64,000 nt of DNA, from positions 62,001-126,000 of the forward strand of contig NZ_JACEFA010000001.1 of NCBI RefSeq assembly GCF_014083865.1, written 5' to 3'. The stretch is from Paraliobacillus salinarum. GTDB lineage: Bacteria; Bacillota; Bacilli; Bacillales; Amphibacillaceae. Shown here piece after piece: positions 1 through 9,318 of the stretch; positions within the stretch are counted from its first letter, which is position 1; each line of letters begins with the position of its first letter. Under the pieces are notes generated by a model. That model did not search any database, was not told where the DNA came from, and worked only from the letters and a program-made list of their open reading frames with translations. Position numbers and translations under genes: made by a program.

Positions 1-546
1 CGAAGCATTCAAACGGTTTATTATGAAATAATCCACAGCTTGGTGAAATTACTTACACCAATTCTTACGCATACTGCTGAAGAAACATGGGAGTTTATTC
101 CTGGTGTAGAAGAAGAAAAAGCGCAGTTAACGGATATGCCTGTTGCTCGTGATATTGCTAATCAAGTAGAACTACAAAAAAAATGGGATCTATTTATGAA
201 TGTGCGTGATGACGTGTTAAAAGCATTAGAAGAAGCACGTGTTGAAAAGATTATCGGAAAATCTTTAGAAGCAAAATTAAAGATTGTAGCTAAAGATCAA
301 CAAACAAAAGATCTTTTAGAAAATATCGAGCATTTGCACCAATTATTTATTGTTTCTGAAGTGGAGTTAACTTCTGAATTAACTGACGGAACAGATTATG
401 AATTAGTTACCGTTAAGGTTGAGAAGCATGAAGGTGAAAAATGTGAGCGTTGTTGGGTAGCTGCTGATTCTGTTGGAGAAGTTGCTGAACATCCGGGGTT
501 ATGTGTTCGTTGTGCATCGATTGTTAAAGAACACTATCAAGATTAA
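1..546 (+). CDS. ileS: Isoleucyl-tRNA synthetase, C-terminal part (5' truncated by window edge)
   Basis: The reading frame is open from base 1, so the gene begins outside the window; about 181 residues remain. They match the end of class I isoleucyl-tRNA synthetase: the anticodon-binding helical domain (HTAEETWEF near the start), followed by the C-terminal zinc-binding module with two cysteine pairs, CERCW and CVRCA, about 20 residues apart. The enzyme charges tRNA-Ile in the cytosol. The position upstream of lspA agrees with the Bacillus order. The catalytic HIGH and KMSKS motifs and any T-box leader lie outside the window. Confidence 0.95.
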   Translation, partial: RSIQTVYYEIIHSLVKLLTPILTHTAEETWEFIPGVEEEKAQLTDMPVARDIANQVELQKKWDLFMNVRDDVLKALEEARVEKIIGKSLEAKLKIVAKDQQTKDLLENIEHLHQLFIVSEVELTSELTDGTDYELVTVKVEKHEGEKCERCWVAADSVGEVAEHPGLCVRCASIVKEHYQD

Positions 547-637
547 TTGTCAGCAACAGACCTTGCTTGAGAACTTAAACAAAATTAATAAGCTTTAAAA
601 AAGATATGAAAGAAAGATACGAACTTATATTAATGTT

Positions 638-755
638 GTGGAAATACACTCCATTTCCGCAACCACGTTCTCAATTAACTCCGTAAAGTAAAGAGCACTT
701 TACGGAGTGGAACTTCAGTTCTCGCTGTTCCTGCCGAAGTGTTGTGTGTTTCCAC
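638..755. repeat. Nested inverted-repeat element between ileS and its terminator
   Basis: Outer arms GTGGAAATACAC (638-649) and GTGTGTTTCCAC (744-755) pair over 12 bp with one G-T wobble. Inside is a perfect 12-bp stem, ACTCCGTAAAGT (678-689) and ACTTTACGGAGT (697-708), with a 7-nt loop. A shorter ACTTC/GAAGT pairing lies between the inner stem and the 3' outer arm. No T-run follows and no reading frame is evident. It would be transcribed as the 3' UTR of ileS, because the terminator lies downstream. It resembles the dispersed extragenic palindromic elements of Bacillaceae, but no second copy is visible here. Confidence 0.6.
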
Positions 756-780
756 AGCAAATATATTAGTTCAAACAAGT

Positions 781-821
781 AGACGAACTTTAATTCTCTT
801 CAGAATAAAAGTTCGTCTTTT
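781..821 (+). terminator. Rho-independent terminator, probably of ileS
   Basis: The 17-nt arms at 781-797 and 802-818 pair with one A-A mismatch (AGACGAACTTT against AAAGTTCGTCT at the base) around a 4-nt loop. A short run of four T follows in the plus direction. The 547-857 gap otherwise holds only the nested palindrome at 638-755. On the minus strand no T-run follows, so it is a weaker stop for the converging MFS gene. Confidence 0.75.
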
Positions 822-857
822 GTCTATTATATATTTGCTTTACCTTAAGCTATCTTT

Positions 858-2099
858 TTAGGTTGCTTGTGCATCTCTTCTGGCTTTTAAATCATTCATA
901 ATGTACTTCATAATGATAAATCCAGTTAAGCCACAAAGCATAATTAAGATAGACATCGTCTCCTTAGAGAAAATCCCACCAAGTGTAACAAAAAAGGAAC
1001 TAATCATCATGGAACCGTTAAAAACTAAACCGTATACAGCCATATAAGAACTTCGCTTATCATCTGTAGGTATACTTGCAAGGAAATCAGACTGGATTGG
1101 CACACGCATCAATTCTCCAACGGTAGCGAGTATCATAAATCCAAATAATACCCAAACATTATCAAAAAAGCTTATACCAACATATCCCATTGTGAAAATG
1201 GCAATAGACCATAAGAAGGTGTTCCCTTCATTAAAACGAGATACAAGTTTTGTAATGAATACAGTTAAAACAACAACGATAATTGTATTTTCAGATTTTA
1301 AGAAACCTACCATTTCAACGCCTGATACTCCAAAACCAAATATCTCTTGTACTGGCATGTCATTGTCTAATCGAATAGCAATATAATTTTCAAGTTGATT
1401 TTCAATGGATTGAATGAGCAGGCCAGCAAATACAAATAGAATAAAAAGCTTATCTCCTGCGACATTTTTATAGCTATGAAACATTTGTTTTAACACGTTT
1501 TTATTGTCGATTGTGACTGATTTATCCATCGTTTCAGAAATGAAAAAGATAATCAGTATGTTAGAAGCAACACTTGTCATGGTCATAGTTAATAACAGTT
1601 CAAATAAATAATCATTAAAAGTTAATGCTCCTAGTATTCCACCGACCGCAAATGCAAGATTAAAACTCCAATATAATAAGGCATACACACCTTTTCTTTC
1701 ATTTGGTTTAGTAATATCAATAATCATAGCATCGGCTGCAGGCCCATCTAATCCAAAAGAAGCGGTAATTAAAATTGCCATAACAAATGTGATTTCAGGA
1801 GAGAGCCAAATAGCAGAGTTGGCAAATGTCATGATCGCAAAAGCAACCATACGAATAATACCAGCTATAACCATCAACTTTTTTCGCCCAATTAAATCAG
1901 AATAATATCCACCATATAACCCTACAACTAAACTGATTAGTACATTAACAATCAGAAGAATCCCAGTAATGGTAGCTCCAAAATAGTTTGCAAAATAAAT
2001 AGCGATAAAAGGAAATATTGCACCTGCAACCATATCTGTTAGAAAGATTTGACCGATTCTAATTTTTATATTTCTATGATAATTCCGAAAAACATTCAT
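858..2099 (-). CDS. MFS-type transporter (substrate unknown)
   Basis: A 413-residue hydrophobic protein with about twelve predicted membrane segments. The major facilitator loop 2-3 signature GGYYSDLIGRKK is at residues 63-74, which indicates a proton-coupled or facilitative exporter in the cell membrane. The start chosen is the ATG at 2097-2099, preceded on the minus strand by AAAAGGGGAGAAAAT; an upstream in-frame ATG at 2127-2129 has no good ribosome-binding site. It is a single gene facing the plus-strand backbone and sits where Bacillus subtilis has ylyA between ileS and lspA, so it looks like a lineage-specific insertion. Drug efflux is possible but nothing in the sequence fixes the substrate. 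Confidence 0.8.
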   Translation of the reverse strand: MNVFRNYHRNIKIRIGQIFLTDMVAGAIFPFIAIYFANYFGATITGILLIVNVLISLVVGLYGGYYSDLIGRKKLMVIAGIIRMVAFAIMTFANSAIWLSPEITFVMAILITASFGLDGPAADAMIIDITKPNERKGVYALLYWSFNLAFAVGGILGALTFNDYLFELLLTMTMTSVASNILIIFFISETMDKSVTIDNKNVLKQMFHSYKNVAGDKLFILFVFAGLLIQSIENQLENYIAIRLDNDMPVQEIFGFGVSGVEMVGFLKSENTIIVVVLTVFITKLVSRFNEGNTFLWSIAIFTMGYVGISFFDNVWVLFGFMILATVGELMRVPIQSDFLASIPTDDKRSSYMAVYGLVFNGSMMISSFFVTLGGIFSKETMSILIMLCGLTGFIIMKYIMNDLKARRDAQAT

Positions 2100-2155
2100 A
2101 TTTTCTCCCCTTTTACTTTCACACCCCAAAGCGCACGAATGAACTAAAACTGATT

Positions 2156-2186
2156 ATTAGCATAGCTCATTAGCATGAATAGTCAA
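2156..2186 (-). promoter_or_regulatory. Candidate promoter and direct repeats upstream of the MFS gene
   Basis: On the minus strand TTGACT (2181-2186) and TATGCT (2159-2164) are 16 bp apart, a plausible -35/-10 pair. Two direct copies of ATTAGCAT (2156-2163 and 2169-2176), 13 bp apart, cover the -10 box and the spacer, an arrangement that could be a regulator-binding site. No regulator gene is adjacent. Confidence 0.4.
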
Positions 2187-2359
2187 ACAGTCTCAAGGCT
2201 GATATTTTATCATTCTTAATAATATAGCAAATATTTTAATATAAAAATATATAATGTAATGAAATTTTATTAATCATTGTTCGCTTGTAGAATGGATTGA
2301 AGGTCTACTTTATGGTAAAATGCATAAGAGTAAATTTAATCAAGAGACGGGGGAGCCAG

Positions 2360-2827
2360 ATGCGTTATTACATCATCGCATTTATTATCATTATGATTGA
2401 CCAACTCACAAAGTGGTGGGTGGTTGCTAATATGGAGTTAAGAGAAAGTATTACAATTATAGAAAACTTCTTTTATATTACATCACATCGAAACACTGGT
2501 GCTGCTTGGGGGATTCTTGCAGGACAAATGGGTTTTTTCTATATTATTACTACTATTGTTGTTATTGTAATAGTATATTATATCCAAAAGTATGCTAAAG
2601 ATAGTTTATTAACCGGGATATCCCTTGCTCTCATTTTGGGTGGAGCGATTGGTAACTTTATTGATCGTCTTTTCCGTAAAGAGGTAGTGGACTTCTTTGA
2701 TGTTTATATTGGCAGTTATGATTATCCAATCTTTAATATTGCGGACTCATCATTAGTTATTGGAGTAATATTGGTTTTTATTGCTACATTTATTGACGAA
2801 AAAAAGAAGGGGAATAAACGCGCATGA
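2360..2827 (+). CDS. lspA: Lipoprotein signal peptidase (signal peptidase II)
   Basis: Aspartic membrane protease of 155 residues that cleaves the signal peptide of diacylated prolipoproteins. Four hydrophobic segments are evident. The conserved motifs are DQLTKWW (14-20), RNTGAAWG (44-51), GNFIDR (98-103) and FNIADS (125-130); the last two carry the catalytic aspartates D102 and D129. The ATG at 2360 follows a GGGGGAG ribosome-binding site. An upstream in-frame ATG at 2297 would add 21 basic residues and is unlikely. A TGGTAAAAT extended -10 at 2313-2321 may be its promoter. The stop overlaps the next start (ATGA). Confidence 0.95.
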   Translation: MRYYIIAFIIIMIDQLTKWWVVANMELRESITIIENFFYITSHRNTGAAWGILAGQMGFFYIITTIVVIVIVYYIQKYAKDSLLTGISLALILGGAIGNFIDRLFRKEVVDFFDVYIGSYDYPIFNIADSSLVIGVILVFIATFIDEKKKGNKRA

Positions 2828-3738
2828 TATCAGATGAATATATAGTTAAACAGGAAGAGCAAGGCATGCGAATTGATAAAGTACTGTCTAGTGTTCTACC
2901 TAATACGTCTAGATCGCAAATTCAGACGTGGATTAAAGAGGGTTACTGCCTAGTAAATCAAAATCAAGTAAAAAGTAATTATAAATGTGTTGCAGAGGAT
3001 GTTATCTCTTGGGAAATACCGGAGCCGGAACCTCTTCACATCAAACCTGAGAATATTCCGTTAGAGGTCGTGTTTGAAGATGAGGATGTACTTGTTGTAA
3101 ATAAACCAAGAGGAATGGTCGTTCATCCATCAGCTGGTCATCCAAATGGTACGTTAGTGAATGCATTGATGTATCATTGTAAAGATTTATCTGGAATTAA
3201 TGGAGTGATTCGACCAGGTATCGTTCATCGTATTGATCGTGATACTAGTGGGTTATTGATGGTAGCAAAGAATGATATGGCACACCAACGATTGGCAGAG
3301 CAATTGCAAGCTAAAACAGTAAAACGTTCTTATGAAGCCATTGTTCATGGTTCTGTTCCACATGAATACGGTACGATCGAAGCGCCAATTGGACGAGATA
3401 CTAAAGATCGCCAGAAGATGGCTGTTGTGACAGGAGGAAGAGAGGCTGTCACACATTTTGAAGTAATAAATCGTATAAATGATCGATTTTCACATGTGAA
3501 ATGCGTATTAGAGACGGGCAGAACACATCAAATTCGTGTGCATATGAAATATATTGGCTTTCCATTAGTGGGAGATCCGAAATATGGCCCTAGAAAAACG
3601 TTAAAAATCGATGGACAAGCATTACACGCTAAAGAGATAGGGTTTGAACATCCTCGAACAAACGAGTGGATGCATTTCCAAGTAGAACCACCTACTATCT
3701 TTTTAGACACATTAGAAAAAGTGAAAGAAATATATTGA
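2824..3738 (+). CDS. rluD: RluD/YlyB-family pseudouridine synthase
   Basis: A 304-residue RluA-type pseudouridine synthase with an N-terminal S4 RNA-binding domain (about 14-70) and a catalytic domain containing HRIDRDTSG, whose D138 is the expected catalytic aspartate. It isomerises uridines in RNA, probably 23S rRNA by analogy with RluD; the exact target sites cannot be read from sequence. It overlaps lspA by four bases (ATGA), suggesting translational coupling. Its stop codon lies inside the TTGACA box of the pyr promoter. The Bacillus counterpart is named ylyB. Confidence 0.9.
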   Translation: MISDEYIVKQEEQGMRIDKVLSSVLPNTSRSQIQTWIKEGYCLVNQNQVKSNYKCVAEDVISWEIPEPEPLHIKPENIPLEVVFEDEDVLVVNKPRGMVVHPSAGHPNGTLVNALMYHCKDLSGINGVIRPGIVHRIDRDTSGLLMVAKNDMAHQRLAEQLQAKTVKRSYEAIVHGSVPHEYGTIEAPIGRDTKDRQKMAVVTGGREAVTHFEVINRINDRFSHVKCVLETGRTHQIRVHMKYIGFPLVGDPKYGPRKTLKIDGQALHAKEIGFEHPRTNEWMHFQVEPPTIFLDTLEKVKEIY

Positions 3739-3763
3739 CAAAACAAACAACTAATGAAATAAT
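3735..3763 (+). promoter_or_regulatory. Promoter of the pyr operon
   Basis: A consensus TTGACA (3735-3740), a 17-bp spacer, and an extended -10 TGaAATAAT (-10 hexamer 3758-3763). It sits immediately before the pyrR leader, and the -35 box contains the stop codon of the preceding pseudouridine synthase gene. Confidence 0.8.
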
Positions 3764-3791
3764 CAATAGTAATCAAATGACCTTTAACAAC

Positions 3792-3885
3792 AGTCCCGTG
3801 AGGCTGAGAAGGAAACGGTAACTATTACGATGGTATACGTATGTTAAAATCCTTTTCTTCTCACTGGAGAAAAGGATTTTTTTTG
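3792..3885 (+). promoter_or_regulatory. PyrR-binding attenuator in the pyrR leader
   Basis: AGTCCCGTGAGGCT (3792-3805) matches the PyrR recognition loop consensus (ARUCCNGNGAGGYU). A terminator hairpin follows: AAATCCTTTTCT (3847-3858) pairs with AGAAAAGGATTT (3868-3879), then a T-run to 3884. By the known Bacillus mechanism, UMP-bound PyrR stabilises the anti-antiterminator and lets the terminator form, reducing pyr expression when pyrimidines are plentiful. Confidence 0.9.
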
Positions 3886-3899
3886 CTGTTATAACTTAA

Positions 3900-4475
<576 letters not shown>

Positions 4476-4492
4476 TAACTGACCTTTAATGA

Positions 4493-4583
4493 AGTCCAGA
4501 GAGGCTTGCAAGGTTGCTATAGGATACGTGTATGCTTTTAACTACATGTGTACCTCTTTGCGACATTGCAAAGAGGTTTTTTT
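4493..4583 (+). promoter_or_regulatory. PyrR-binding attenuator between pyrR and pyrP
   Basis: AGTCCAGAGAGGCT (4493-4506) is a second match to the PyrR loop consensus. It is followed by a terminator with perfect 10-bp arms ACCTCTTTGC (4552-4561) and GCAAAGAGGT (4568-4577) and a T-run to 4583. This would control read-through from pyrR into pyrP and the downstream biosynthetic genes. Confidence 0.9.
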
Positions 4584-4612
4584 ATGGAAAGAATCTGAGG
4601 GGGAATTGTAAG

Positions 4613-5968
4613 ATGTCAAGATTAGATATGGTAATGGATATAAGAGATGTACCACCAAAAACAAAATGGTTTATGTTAAGTTTACAGCATTTATTTGCGA
4701 TGTTTGGCTCAACCATCTTAGTTCCATTTTTAACTGGTTTACCGCCAGCAGTTGCACTTATCTCAAGTGGATCAGGTACACTTGCATACTTAATTATTAC
4801 AAAAGGCAGAATCCCTGCCTATTTGGGATCAAGTTTCGCGTTTATCGCGCCAATTGGAGCAGCAATTGCAGAAAGTGGTATCCCAGGTGCAATGGTTGGT
4901 AGCTTTCTAGCGGGAACAGTGTACGGTGTTTTATCACTATTAATCGGATCTTTTGGCTTAGATTGGTTAATGAAAATTTTACCTCCAATCGTTGTAGGAC
5001 CAGTGATTATTGTTATTGGTCTAGGATTAGCTCCGACAGCTGTGGACATGGCAATGAATGTGGATGGAAGCTATAGTGGAAAACACTTTTTAGTTGCAGT
5101 AGTTACACTTGCAATTACTGTTATAGGCTCATTATTTTTTAAAGGATTTTTTGGACTTATACCAATTTTAATCGGAATTGTTTCTGGTTATATATTTGCT
5201 TTAATACAAGGAATTGTGGACACATCTGCAATTGTTGCTACTTGGGAATCAATCATCCAAGCTGATTCAGTTGGCGCCTTCTTTAGTGCTGTGTTTGTAC
5301 TACCTGACTTCGTTATACCTTTTAAAGATTACAACCCATTTGAGGTTGTTAGCGGAAGTATTTTCTGGATTATGGTACCAGTTGCTATTGTAACTATAGC
5401 TGAGCATATTGGTGATCAGATGGTGTTATCTAAAGTAGCAGGAAAAAACTTCATAAAGGAACCTGGTTTACATCGTTCGATCTTAGGTGATGGTGTAGCG
5501 ACAATGATTGCATCTGTTTTAGGTGGACCACCAAACACTACTTATGGTGAAAACATTGGTGTGCTTGCTATTACAAGAGTGTTTAGTGTGTTTGTTATTG
5601 GTGGTGCTGCCGTTTTAGCAATTACTTTCGGATTCATTGGGCTTATTCCTGATGTAATTAATTCTATACCTACTGCAGTTATGGGAGGCGTATCTATACT
5701 CTTGTTTGGTATTATCGCATCAAGTGGACTACGCATGCTTGTTGATAACCAAATAGATTTAGGAAACAATCGAAATCTGATCATTGCTTCAGTTATTTTA
5801 GTTATTGGTATTGGTGGAGCATTGGTAAAGATAAATATTGCTGGTGTAAATGTAGAAATAGCTGGTATGGCATTAGCTGCAATCACTGGAGTTATTTTAA
5901 ATCTGATTTTACCAGGCAAAGAATCTGGTTATGGAAATGGAAATATGTTTAAATCGGATGAAAATTAA
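4613..5968 (+). CDS. pyrP: Uracil permease
   Basis: A 451-residue membrane protein of the nucleobase-cation symporter 2 family. It has many hydrophobic segments, an N-terminal QHLFAMFGSTILVP segment and a GGPPNTTYGENIGV motif, both typical of UraA/PyrP proteins, which import uracil with protons. The start at 4613 has a GAGGGGGA ribosome-binding site; an upstream in-frame ATG at 4532 lies inside the attenuator RNA and would add 27 polar residues. The preceding PyrR attenuator and its place in the operon support uracil over xanthine as substrate. Confidence 0.93.
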   Translation: MSRLDMVMDIRDVPPKTKWFMLSLQHLFAMFGSTILVPFLTGLPPAVALISSGSGTLAYLIITKGRIPAYLGSSFAFIAPIGAAIAESGIPGAMVGSFLAGTVYGVLSLLIGSFGLDWLMKILPPIVVGPVIIVIGLGLAPTAVDMAMNVDGSYSGKHFLVAVVTLAITVIGSLFFKGFFGLIPILIGIVSGYIFALIQGIVDTSAIVATWESIIQADSVGAFFSAVFVLPDFVIPFKDYNPFEVVSGSIFWIMVPVAIVTIAEHIGDQMVLSKVAGKNFIKEPGLHRSILGDGVATMIASVLGGPPNTTYGENIGVLAITRVFSVFVIGGAAVLAITFGFIGLIPDVINSIPTAVMGGVSILLFGIIASSGLRMLVDNQIDLGNNRNLIIASVILVIGIGGALVKINIAGVNVEIAGMALAAITGVILNLILPGKESGYGNGNMFKSDEN

Positions 5969-5975
5969 GTATGAA

Positions 5976-6008
5976 AAGGGACTGTCTTCTAAAGGAGAAC
6001 AGTCCCTT
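5976..6008 (+). terminator. Hairpin in the pyrP-pyrB gap (possible weak terminator or RNA processing site)
   Basis: AAGGGACTGT (5976-5985) and ACAGTCCCTT (5999-6008) are perfect 10-bp arms around a 13-nt loop. The following sequence, ATTCT, lacks a proper T-run, and no PyrR recognition loop is present in this 60-nt gap. It may limit read-through or protect a processed end rather than act as a regulated attenuator. Confidence 0.55.
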
Positions 6009-6028
6009 ATTCTAAGGAGGGATTAAAT

Positions 6029-6961
6029 GTGGAACATTTTGTATCAATGAAAGATCTTAGACCTGATGAATTAATGCATCTCATTAAATTGAGTAACAAA
6101 ATGGATAAAAACAGTTATACGCCTTTTAAAAAGCAATTGTTTGCAGCAAATTTATTTTTTGAGCCTAGTACACGCACTAAAATGAGTTTTGTTGTTGCTG
6201 AAAGAAAATTAGGCATTGAGATACTCGACTTCCATCAAGAGTCATCAAGCACGAAAAAAGGAGAAAGTATATATGACACAGCAAAGACGTTTGAATCAAT
6301 TGGAGCTTCCTTTTTAGTCATTCGTCATCCGTTAAACAATACAGCACAACAGTTAGCAGATAAAATAAAAATTCCAATAATAAATGCTGGGGATGGAACT
6401 GGTGAACACCCGACTCAATGCTTACTTGACTTATATACGATTTACCAAGAGTTTAATGCTTTTCGTGGATTGAATGTTGCCATTGTAGGTGATATCAAAC
6501 ATAGTCGTGTAGCCCGTTCTAATGCATATGCATTACGAACGCTTGGTGCAAACGTGTTTCTATCTTGTAAAAAAGAATGGCAAGATACAAGTCTGGACTT
6601 TTCTTATATTGACCTTGATGAAGCAGTAAAATCATGTGACGTAATAATGTTATTACGCATTCAAGAGGAAAGACATGTGCAACATGACCGTTTTAATAAA
6701 ACAAGTTATTTATCCCAATATGGGTTAACTAAAGAAAGAGCTAATCATATGTTGAGTCATGCAATAATCTTGCATCCTGCTCCAGTTAATAGAGGAGTGG
6801 AAATAGATAGCGATCTAGTGGAATGTAAACAATCGCGTATTTTTAAACAAATGGAAAATGGAGTAAAAACAAGAATGGCTGTAATAGAACACTTATTTCA
6901 ATCGAGGGGGATTAGCTATGGGAGTTATCATCAAAAATGTCAACCAAGTATTGTTCAATAA
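6029..6961 (+). CDS. pyrB: Aspartate carbamoyltransferase catalytic subunit
   Basis: Joins carbamoyl phosphate to aspartate, the committed step of pyrimidine synthesis. The 310-residue protein has the carbamoyl-phosphate loop FFEPSTRTKMSF (STRT at 47-50), HPTQ (127-130) and HPAPVNRGVEI. It starts with GTG at 6029, set by AAGGAGGG seven bases upstream; the ATG two bases earlier is out of frame and closes quickly. Its last 44 bases overlap pyrC. No regulatory chain gene (pyrI) follows, as is usual in Bacilli. Confidence 0.96.
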   Translation: MEHFVSMKDLRPDELMHLIKLSNKMDKNSYTPFKKQLFAANLFFEPSTRTKMSFVVAERKLGIEILDFHQESSSTKKGESIYDTAKTFESIGASFLVIRHPLNNTAQQLADKIKIPIINAGDGTGEHPTQCLLDLYTIYQEFNAFRGLNVAIVGDIKHSRVARSNAYALRTLGANVFLSCKKEWQDTSLDFSYIDLDEAVKSCDVIMLLRIQEERHVQHDRFNKTSYLSQYGLTKERANHMLSHAIILHPAPVNRGVEIDSDLVECKQSRIFKQMENGVKTRMAVIEHLFQSRGISYGSYHQKCQPSIVQ

Positions 6962-8204
6962 TGAATTAGAATTATGCCAGATTAGGATGTCAAATGGGGT
7001 AATAACTGAGATTGGAAAAAACGTAAAGCAAGCTCATGATGATAAAATAATTGATGGCAAAGGACATGTCATTTCACCCGGGTTTATTGATGTGCATGTT
7101 CATTTGCGCGAACCAGGTGGAGAAGCAAAAGAGTCCATTGCGACAGGAACAAATGCAGCTGCTAAAGGCGGCTATACAACGATATGTTCAATGCCAAATA
7201 CAAACCCAGTTCCTGACAATCATCAAACGTTAGATTGGTTGTATGAGCGCATTCAAAAAACAGCAAAAATAAATGTGTTGCCATATGCTTCTATTACAAA
7301 AGGTTTAAAAGGTGAAGAACTTTCTAATATGAAGGAATTAAAAGATGCAGGAGCTTTTGCATTTACAGATGACGGGGTGGGTATACAAACAGCTGACCAA
7401 ATGCTGCAAGCGATGGAAATAGTGGCATCCTTAGATTTGGCTGTGGTTGCACATTGTGAAGATAATTCATTGATACATAGTGGAGTAATGCACGAAGGAT
7501 TAACTAGTGAACGAATGCATTTGAAAGGAATACCTTCTGTTTGTGAATCAGTACAGATTGCTAGAGATGTTTTATTAGCAGAGGCAACTGGATGTCATTA
7601 TCATGTTTGTCATGTGAGCACAAAAGAATCTGTTCGAGTGATACGCGATGCAAAGCGTGCAGGCATAAGAGTGACCGCAGAAGTCACACCACATCATCTA
7701 TTGTTAGATGAGTCTGACATTACAGAAGCAAATTCAAATTATAAAATGAATCCTCCTCTTCGTGCTAAAGAAGACCAGCAGGCATTATTGGCGGGACTAC
7801 TTGATGGAACGATTGATTTTATTGCAACCGACCACGCTCCACATACAGAGGAGGAAAAGGCGAGAGGGATGAACGATGCCCCGTTTGGGATTGTTGGTTT
7901 AGAAACAGCATTTTCACTTTTATATACACATCTTGTCAAAAATAAGATTGTAACTTTAAAACAGTTACTTGATTGGTTATCAGTCAAACCTGCTCAAGTT
8001 TTTGGAATGGAAGTGGGGAGCTTAAAGGTTGGAGCTAAAGCTGATCTAACTTTACTAGATATAACAAAAGAATGGTGTATTGATAAAGATACTTTTCTTT
8101 CAAAAGGAAGAAATACCCCATTTGATAAATGGGAAGTAACGGGTAAACCTGTGTTAACTATTGTAGCAGGTGAAATTGTTTTTGAGGAGGATTACTATGT
8201 ATAA
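6918..8204 (+). CDS. pyrC: Dihydroorotase
   Basis: Zinc amidohydrolase that cyclises carbamoyl aspartate to dihydroorotate. The 428-residue protein shows the metal motif GFIDVHVHLREPG (H60, H62), HCEDN, HVCHVS and a late IATDHAPH, as in class I dihydroorotases. The ATG at 6918 follows a strong GAGGGGG site (6904-6910) lying inside pyrB, giving a 44-bp overlap and likely coupled translation. Confidence 0.96.
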   Translation: MGVIIKNVNQVLFNNELELCQIRMSNGVITEIGKNVKQAHDDKIIDGKGHVISPGFIDVHVHLREPGGEAKESIATGTNAAAKGGYTTICSMPNTNPVPDNHQTLDWLYERIQKTAKINVLPYASITKGLKGEELSNMKELKDAGAFAFTDDGVGIQTADQMLQAMEIVASLDLAVVAHCEDNSLIHSGVMHEGLTSERMHLKGIPSVCESVQIARDVLLAEATGCHYHVCHVSTKESVRVIRDAKRAGIRVTAEVTPHHLLLDESDITEANSNYKMNPPLRAKEDQQALLAGLLDGTIDFIATDHAPHTEEEKARGMNDAPFGIVGLETAFSLLYTHLVKNKIVTLKQLLDWLSVKPAQVFGMEVGSLKVGAKADLTLLDITKEWCIDKDTFLSKGRNTPFDKWEVTGKPVLTIVAGEIVFEEDYYV

Positions 8205-9318
8205 ACGTCAGCTCATTCTTGAGGATGGTACTGTTTTTATAGGAGAAGCATTTGGCAGTTTAGAAGAAAGTGTCGGTGAAGTTGTTTTTAATACAGGTAT
8301 GACAGGCTATCAGGAGATCCTCTCAGATCCTTCTTATTGTGGTCAAATTGTTACGATGACATATCCATTAATAGGGAATTATGGAATCAATAGAGAAGAT
8401 TTTGAAACGATTACCCCCTCTATTCATGGGTTAGTAGTAAAAGAGTCTTGTCAACATCCTTCAAATTTTAGAAGTGGAGAGTCACTAGATTCTTTTTTAC
8501 AAGCAAATGAAATACCAGGCATCTCAAATATAGATACAAGAAAATTAACAAAAATCATTCGAAAACATGGAACAATGAAAGGGATATTGACAGAAGGTTA
8601 CCTAGAGTTTGCTGATAAAGAGTATGAAAATAGATTAAAAGCTGCAAAGTTAATGCATAATCAAGTGAGTCTAGTATCAACAGTTAAACCATATGTTGTT
8701 CCAGGTAGAGGGAAACGCATTGTTTTAATAGATTTTGGGATGAAACATGGTATTTTAAGAGAATTAACGAAAAGGAATTGTCATGTTACTGTTGTTCCTT
8801 ATCATTATAGTGCAAAAGAAATTCTGCGTTTAAAGCCGGACGGAATTGTTTTAACAAATGGTCCTGGTGATCCTAAAGATGTACCGGATGCCATTGAAAT
8901 GATTGCTAATGTGATACGAGATATTCCGATCTTTGGTATTTGTTTAGGACATCAACTATTAGCATTGGCGTGTGGAGCGGACACAGAAAAAATGGTGTTT
9001 GGACACCGTGGTTCGAATCATCCTGTTAAAGATTTAAATTCAGGAAGAACATATATTACATCTCAAAATCATGGCTATGCAGTAACTGTAGATTCACTAG
9101 CAAAAACAGATTTGTCTTTGACACAGGTTGCATTGAATGACGGAACAGTTGAAGGAATTTCTCATAAGAAATATCCTGCATTTTCAGTGCAATATCATCC
9201 TGAAAGTTCACCAGGACCAGAAGATACTAGTCATTTGTTTGATCAGTTTATAACTGAAATTGATACGTATAAATTCACTTCAAAGGAGTCGGTTACATGC
9301 CAAAGCGAACAGATATAA
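8197..9318 (+). CDS. carA: Carbamoyl phosphate synthase, pyrimidine-specific, small (glutaminase) subunit
   Basis: Class I glutamine amidotransferase subunit (373 residues) that supplies ammonia from glutamine to the large subunit. The nucleophile motif GICLGHQL carries the catalytic cysteine (C249), and the partner motif [10 protein letters not shown] lies near the C-terminus. The ATG at 8197 follows GAGGAGG and overlaps the pyrC stop by eight bases; an earlier in-frame ATG at 8170 has no ribosome-binding site. Bacillus calls the operon copy pyrAA. Confidence 0.95.
   Translation: MYKRQLILEDGTVFIGEAFGSLEESVGEVVFNTGMTGYQEILSDPSYCGQIVTMTYPLIGNYGINREDFETITPSIHGLVVKESCQHPSNFRSGESLDSFLQANEIPGISNIDTRKLTKIIRKHGTMKGILTEGYLEFADKEYENRLKAAKLMHNQVSLVSTVKPYVVPGRGKRIVLIDFGMKHGILRELTKRNCHVTVVPYHYSAKEILRLKPDGIVLTNGPGDPKDVPDAIEMIANVIRDIPIFGICLGHQLLALACGADTEKMVFGHRGSNHPVKDLNSGRTYITSQNHGYAVTVDSLAKTDLSLTQVALNDGTVEGISHKKYPAFSVQYHPESSPGPEDTSHLFDQFITEIDTYKFTSKESVTCQSEQI

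Noticed and set aside
4819-5919. Long open frames on the minus strand within pyrP
   Set aside because: They mirror the codon pattern of a hydrophobic plus-strand gene and have no ribosome-binding site.
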